This document shows, piece by piece, positions 13,036 through 16,686 of a stretch of DNA of 16,686 bases (its first letter is position 1; every line of letters starts with the position of its first letter). This stretch comes from Tenericutes bacterium ADurb.BinA155. Lineage in GTDB: Bacteria; Bacillota_I; Bacilli_A; RFN20; CAG-826. The stretch spans positions 1-16,686 of the forward strand of contig MVZL01000013.1 in NCBI GenBank assembly GCA_002068375.1, given 5' to 3'. A program made the position numbers and the translations under genes. The notes under the pieces were generated by a model. The model saw only the letters and a program-made list of their open reading frames with translations, was not told where the DNA came from and made no database searches.

Positions 13036-14004
13036 ATGATTGATCTCCATTTGCATCTCGATGGCTCCTTAGCCCCCGAAGAAATCGCCGAACTCGCGAA
13101 ACGCAATCACGTCCCTTATGATCCGAAGAAGGTCCGGCTTTCGGTCGATGCCTCCTGCACATCCCTTAACGATTATCTCGAGTGCTTTGCTTTCCCTTTG
13201 ACCCTCCTTCAAAATGAAGAAAGCTTAGAGTATGCCGCGTACGCCCTCTACACCCGGATCGCCCATCAAGGGCTCATCTATGCCGAGGTCCGTTTCGCCC
13301 CGCAGCTTTCGCTGAACCAGGGATTAAGCCAAGACCAAGTGGTCGCCGCGGTGATTAAGGGTTACCAAAAAGCCCATCAAGAGACCGGAATCATCGGCAA
13401 CTTCATCCTCTGCTGCATGCGGGGGAAGGATAACCATGAGTTGAACCTCGAAACGGTGAAGGTGGCGAAACGCTTCTTCGCTAAAGGCGTGGTCGCGGTC
13501 GATCTTGCCGGGGCCGAAGCCTTATTTAAGACCAATACGTTCAATCAAGAGTTTGCCTTAGCGAAATCTCTCGGCGTTCCTTTCACCATCCACGCGGGCG
13601 AAGCCGATGGGCCCAGTTCCGTTTGGGATGCCCTGAAGTTTGGGGCGAGCCGGATCGGGCATGGGGTTCATTCGATCGAAGACCCAAAACTCGTCTCTTA
13701 TCTCGCGGAGCACCAGATCCCCCTGGAGATCTGCCCCACTTCCGAGGTCGATACCCATTGCGTAAAGTCGATCAAAGACCTTCCGATCCGCGAATTCATG
13801 AAAGCCGGGATCCCGATCACGATCAACACCGACGACATGACCGTCTCGAACGTCACCCTCGAAGGCGAATTCGATAAAGTGATGGCCGCCTTCGATCTGA
13901 GCGATGAAGAAGTGAAGACCTTGTGGCTTAACGCCATCAATGCCGCGTATCTTGACCCTAAGGGCAAAGCCCTCCTTCAAAAGAAATTGGAGCAACGTTT
14001 ATGA
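13036..14004 (+). CDS. add: Adenosine deaminase
   Basis: 322 aa, typical family length. It hydrolyses adenosine (and deoxyadenosine) to inosine and ammonia in purine salvage. All metal and catalytic signatures are present: H5-L-H7 with DG in DLHLHLDGSL, TIHAGEADG (184-192; H186 zinc ligand, E189 proton shuttle), RIGHG (206-210; H209), and NTDDM (264-268; D266 zinc ligand, D267 substrate contact). The GxxHAGE and TDD motifs favour adenosine rather than adenine or AMP as substrate. The ribosome binding site is weak: the nearest purine run (AAAAAAGG) is 14 bases from the ATG, and no convincing promoter was found. Its TGA overlaps the permease ATG, so the two are translationally coupled: import of a purine plus deamination of nucleosides. 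Confidence 0.93.
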   Translation: MIDLHLHLDGSLAPEEIAELAKRNHVPYDPKKVRLSVDASCTSLNDYLECFAFPLTLLQNEESLEYAAYALYTRIAHQGLIYAEVRFAPQLSLNQGLSQDQVVAAVIKGYQKAHQETGIIGNFILCCMRGKDNHELNLETVKVAKRFFAKGVVAVDLAGAEALFKTNTFNQEFALAKSLGVPFTIHAGEADGPSSVWDALKFGASRIGHGVHSIEDPKLVSYLAEHQIPLEICPTSEVDTHCVKSIKDLPIREFMKAGIPITINTDDMTVSNVTLEGEFDKVMAAFDLSDEEVKTLWLNAINAAYLDPKGKALLQKKLEQRL

Positions 14005-15470
14005 ATGAAGTAACCACGGCGACTTTCAAAGAGAATGGGATCACCCGCTTCTTCCACATCAAGGAAAAAGGCGGCAAGCCCTCCGGCGATATCTTAGGGG
14101 GCATCGTCACCTTCTTAGCGATGTGCTACATCCTTCCGGTCAACTCCGCGATTCTTTCTTCGACCGGGATGGATCCCTTAGGGGTCTTCATGGCGACCGC
14201 CTTGGTCTCCGGGATCGTGACCCTCATCATGGCTTTCGTCGCCAATTGCCCGGTCGCCTTAAGCGCCGGGATGGGCTTAAACGCATATCTGGCCTATACC
14301 GTCTGCGGGGCCCTCGGCTATAGCTGGCAGCAAGGCATGGTCTTGCTTCTTGTCACCGGGGTGCTCTTCTTCATCTTTTCCTTAACCCCCGTCCGCCGCA
14401 AGATCATCGATGCCTTCCCGACCGATCTGAAGGCCATCATCTCGGCTGGCTTAGGGGCGTTCATCGCTTTCGTCGGACTGAAAGGCGCTGGGATCGTGGT
14501 CGGCGAAAGCTCGACCTTAGTGACCTTAGGCTCCTTAAGCGATCCGGCGGTCATCCTTTCGATCGTCGGGATCTTACTCGTTCTCACCCTCATGAACATC
14601 AAGACCAAGCGGAATCTCCTTTCTTCCTTGGCCGTCCCGATGGGAATGCTGAGCGTGGCCCTGATTGGCCTTCTTCTTCATGCCTGCGGCTTAAAAGGCG
14701 GGAGCGATCCGAACGTCAATACCCTCCCCTGGGCGGATTTTTCGACCGGTTGGGGCTGGCAAAGCTTTGGCAATTACGCGAACGTCTTCGCTTTCGGAGC
14801 CTTTGGCTCCGCTCCGGATATCGCGAAAGGCGGGGACTTCTGGAACAAAGTCGGCGAGGTTTTCACCAATCCGGCTTCTTATGCCGTCATCTTCTCGCTG
14901 ATTTTCGTGAACATGTTCGATACCTCCGCGACCTTAATGGCGATCGGACGGGACACCGATATCTTCGGTAACGATGGCAAGATGAAAGACAATAAAGTCA
15001 TCATGGCCGATGCGACCGGGGCCCTCATCTGCGCCCCCTTAGGCACCGCGACCGTCACTTCCTTCGTCGAATCGACGATCGGGGTGAAGCTCGGCGCAAG
15101 AACCGGCTTGGCTTCACTCATCACCGGCGGCCTCTTCCTTCTCGCCGCGTTCATCTACCCCGTCTTCCAGCTCTTCACCTATTCTTGCGTGAGCTGCGCC
15201 GCCCTCGTCGCGGTCGGGGCGATGATCTTCGCCGGCAACCTCAAGAGCATCAAATGGATCGACCCCGCGATCGGCTTCTCGGCCTTCATCACGATTCTCA
15301 TGATCGTCCTCACCTATTCGCTCACCAATGGCATCGGTTTTGGTTTATTGGCCTATTGCGTGATCATGCTCGCGAGTAGGCGCGGAAAAGAAATCAATGG
15401 GATCCTTTATGTCGTCGCCTCGTTCTATTTGGTCAGCTTTGCCCTCAACGAAGTCGTCAAACACCTCTAA
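14001..15470 (+). CDS. NCS2-family purine permease (AzgA/PbuG-like)
   Basis: 489 aa, polytopic inner-membrane protein with the length and roughly 12-14 hydrophobic segments of this family. It imports purine bases (adenine, guanine or hypoxanthine) with protons. Family marks: GGIVTFLAMCYILPVNSAIL (33-52), NCPVALSAGMGLNA (82-95; most relatives have PGMGLNA), VNMFDTSATL (303-312), and TSFVESTIGVKLGARTG (353-369), the substrate-site helix region with Glu357. GGAG eight bases upstream, inside the end of add, serves as ribosome binding site. Pairing with adenosine deaminase suggests hypoxanthine or adenine as the relevant base, though no nucleoside phosphorylase is in view to connect inosine to hypoxanthine. 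The exact base specificity cannot be read from the sequence. Confidence 0.9.
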   Translation: MNEVTTATFKENGITRFFHIKEKGGKPSGDILGGIVTFLAMCYILPVNSAILSSTGMDPLGVFMATALVSGIVTLIMAFVANCPVALSAGMGLNAYLAYTVCGALGYSWQQGMVLLLVTGVLFFIFSLTPVRRKIIDAFPTDLKAIISAGLGAFIAFVGLKGAGIVVGESSTLVTLGSLSDPAVILSIVGILLVLTLMNIKTKRNLLSSLAVPMGMLSVALIGLLLHACGLKGGSDPNVNTLPWADFSTGWGWQSFGNYANVFAFGAFGSAPDIAKGGDFWNKVGEVFTNPASYAVIFSLIFVNMFDTSATLMAIGRDTDIFGNDGKMKDNKVIMADATGALICAPLGTATVTSFVESTIGVKLGARTGLASLITGGLFLLAAFIYPVFQLFTYSCVSCAALVAVGAMIFAGNLKSIKWIDPAIGFSAFITILMIVLTYSLTNGIGFGLLAYCVIMLASRRGKEINGILYVVASFYLVSFALNEVVKHL

Positions 15471-15508
15471 TCGGAAATAGTGCAAAATAGAGGAATCGCT
15501 TTGAAAGC

Positions 15509-15540
15509 GGAAAAAGAATTGATTTTTCCTATCCTTTTTT
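15509..15540 (+). terminator. Probable terminator of the add-permease operon
   Basis: GGAAAAA (15509-15515) pairs with TTTTTCC (15523-15529), then TATCCTTTTTT. The stem is AT-rich and therefore weak. Just before it, CGCTTTgAAAGCG (15497-15509) is a perfect palindrome with one central base, which could be an additional structure or a binding site. Confidence 0.55.
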
Positions 15541-15585
15541 AGCGGAAAGTGCAAAAGAGTAACCCTAAACTGTTGACATTCCGTC

Positions 15586-15591
15586 TATAAT
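15586..15591 (+). promoter_or_regulatory. -10 element of the dual-HTH regulator
   Basis: A perfect TATAAT, putting the start near 15598 and leaving only about 12 bases of leader without a Shine-Dalgarno. A perfect TTGACA at 15573-15578 is only seven bases away, so it cannot act as the -35 for this -10. The hexamer at the proper distance (CCCTAA) is poor, suggesting an activator or an overlapping operator. Confidence 0.5.
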
Positions 15592-15609
15592 TAGCCCAAA
15601 GTAATCACC

Positions 15610-16602
15610 ATGATGAATTTTGGACCCTACATTGCTGCCCGAAGAAAAGCCCTCGGACTCTCACAAAATGATCTCGCCAACGCCTTAGGTTATAGCGATA
15701 CGGCGATCAGCAAGATGGAGTCGGGCCTTTCCAGCCCCGCCATCTCTTTGCTTCCGAACATCGCCAATACCTTAGAGCTAACGATAGATGACCTCGTGAA
15801 GCGGAATGAAAATCCCGCGCCGTTCTCCTTAAGAAACAATCCCTATAACCGCGACCGGATCTGCGCGAACCTTTTAGGCTTACGGAAGAGCCATAAGCTC
15901 CACCAAGACCAAGAAGCCGCGATCTTTGAAGTCAGCAAACGCACGATCATCAATTATGAGCAGGGCGAAAGCGATCCGACTCTTGCCACCCTCGACTTAT
16001 TGCTTGCCTACTACAAGATCGAGCCCCACGCCTTCTTTTATGAAGACCTGAGCTTAAAGCATCCGAACGCCTTTCCGAAAGTCTTAATCCCCCTCCTCGC
16101 GGGTTTCTTGGTTGGGGCTGCCACCCTCAGCGGGATCTTGCTTCCGAACGTTTTAAAGACGGCGAATAGTGCCGCGACCACCACGACGGGCAGCTACCAA
16201 GTTGTCCCCAATAGTACCTCGAATCCAAACGGGAACGACATTTCAATCAGCGCATCTCCTTTTGGGGAGCTCTTGCTTCTTGGAGCGAATGGCCAAAGCA
16301 ATTTGGCGGTGAAGCCCGGATCGAGCTTAGTTCTTTCCGTCCATAGTTCCACCCGGACATTTCTTGTCACCGGCAGCCAGAATTATGCCTTTAGCTTTTC
16401 TTATCCGGATGCCCCGAGTGGCGTGAGCGTCTCGAGCGTCGCCACCGATTCTTCCTACCCGAGCGTCACGTTAAGTATCCCTAGTAGCGCCCCCACCGGC
16501 AGCTTCTTCGATGTCTTTGCTTCCGTCACCATTCTCTCGAGTAAGGAGACCGCCACTTCGGCGCCTTGCTCCGTCACGGTGAAGGCGAGCGGCAGCTTTT
16601 AA
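15610..16602 (+). CDS. Membrane-anchored regulator: two HTH domains, one TM, outer Ser/Thr-rich domain
   Basis: 330 aa. Residues 4-64 are an XRE-type HTH (GPYIAARRKALGLSQNDLAN, AISKMESG). Residues about 84-140 form a second HTH (ICANLLGLRKSHKLHQ, VSKRTIINYEQGESDPTLAT). KVLIPLLAGFLVGAATLSGI (157-176) is a single membrane helix. The last 150 residues are Ser/Thr/Gly-rich with alternating beta-strand pattern, an Ig-like or lectin-like fold facing outside. The architecture recalls RodZ (HTH-TM-beta domain), but RodZ has one HTH, usually a basic juxtamembrane stretch, and sits with cell-shape genes. Two HTHs suggest genuine DNA binding at paired half-sites from the membrane. The ATG-ATG start has no Shine-Dalgarno and a very short leader. 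Targets are unknown; the surface-protein array and the paralogue at the left edge are candidates. No terminator or further gene is seen in 16603-16686. Confidence 0.85.
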   Translation: MMNFGPYIAARRKALGLSQNDLANALGYSDTAISKMESGLSSPAISLLPNIANTLELTIDDLVKRNENPAPFSLRNNPYNRDRICANLLGLRKSHKLHQDQEAAIFEVSKRTIINYEQGESDPTLATLDLLLAYYKIEPHAFFYEDLSLKHPNAFPKVLIPLLAGFLVGAATLSGILLPNVLKTANSAATTTTGSYQVVPNSTSNPNGNDISISASPFGELLLLGANGQSNLAVKPGSSLVLSVHSSTRTFLVTGSQNYAFSFSYPDAPSGVSVSSVATDSSYPSVTLSIPSSAPTGSFFDVFASVTILSSKETATSAPCSVTVKASGSF

Positions 16603-16686
16603 ATCGCTTCCCCCATCTTAAAAGCGAACCGTTGTAAGGAGTGAACCGCTAGACTCAAAGTAGACAGGTTATAAAAAAGACCCGTC

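Noticed and set aside
14002..14004. Mycoplasma-type genetic code (TGA as Trp)
   Set aside because: TGA ends add exactly at the permease start, tryptophan is encoded by TGG throughout, and family lengths fit TGA as stop.

Overview
The window comes from a low-complexity-free, roughly half-GC Firmicutes genome, most likely an uncultured gut or rumen member of the Bacilli (the RF39/RFN20/Erysipelotrichia-like assemblage). The reasons are Bacillus-type tRNA-Glu and tRNA-Gly sequences with encoded CCA, AGGAGG-type ribosome binding sites, catabolite-responsive-element (cre) type operators, sigma-A style promoters, and surface proteins with a single C-terminal membrane anchor and a Lys/Arg tail. TGA is used as a true stop (for example at the end of add), so the Mycoplasma code 4 does not apply. 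The lineage is inferred from style, not from a search.

Layout. 1-480: the N-terminus of an XRE/Cro-type repressor running off the left edge, then a tRNA-Glu(CUC) unit with promoter and terminator. 528-1908: an archaeal-type ATPase (ATPase_2 plus DUF234) broken by one extra G. 2010-8095: three co-oriented, paralogous secreted proteins. Each has a signal peptide, a variable N-terminal domain, an Ig-like repeat, a shared C-terminal domain and a membrane anchor. Each has its own promoter with a perfect cre-type box two bases upstream of the -35 element. The first also has a roughly 290-base leader containing an intrinsic terminator. 8273-10360: a flavodoxin-fold protein in an operon behind glutamyl-tRNA synthetase. 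10422-10586: a tRNA-Gly(GCC) unit with an altered T-loop. 10642-11701: a small protein overlapping a GSU2403-type nucleotidyltransferase, with a repeated TACACTA operator; this looks like a toxin-antitoxin or defence-type pair, and the nucleotidyltransferase is disrupted by two opposite one-base indels. 11885-12847: a zinc-ribbon membrane protein. 13036-15470: a translationally coupled purine-salvage operon (adenosine deaminase and NCS2 purine permease). 15610-16602: a regulator with two HTH domains, one membrane segment and a Ser/Thr-rich outer domain.

How it fits together. Core functions (gltX, add, permease, tRNAs) are intact. The two broken genes are both accessory. The three surface proteins look like a carbon-responsive set of cell-surface modules, probably for adhesion or glycan binding. 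The membrane-anchored dual-HTH protein is a plausible one-component link between the cell exterior and transcription. The least described items are the shared surface-protein C-terminal domain with its TLIIVA-type anchor, the cre-box promoter geometry, the attenuator-like leader, and the HTH-HTH-TM-outer domain regulator.
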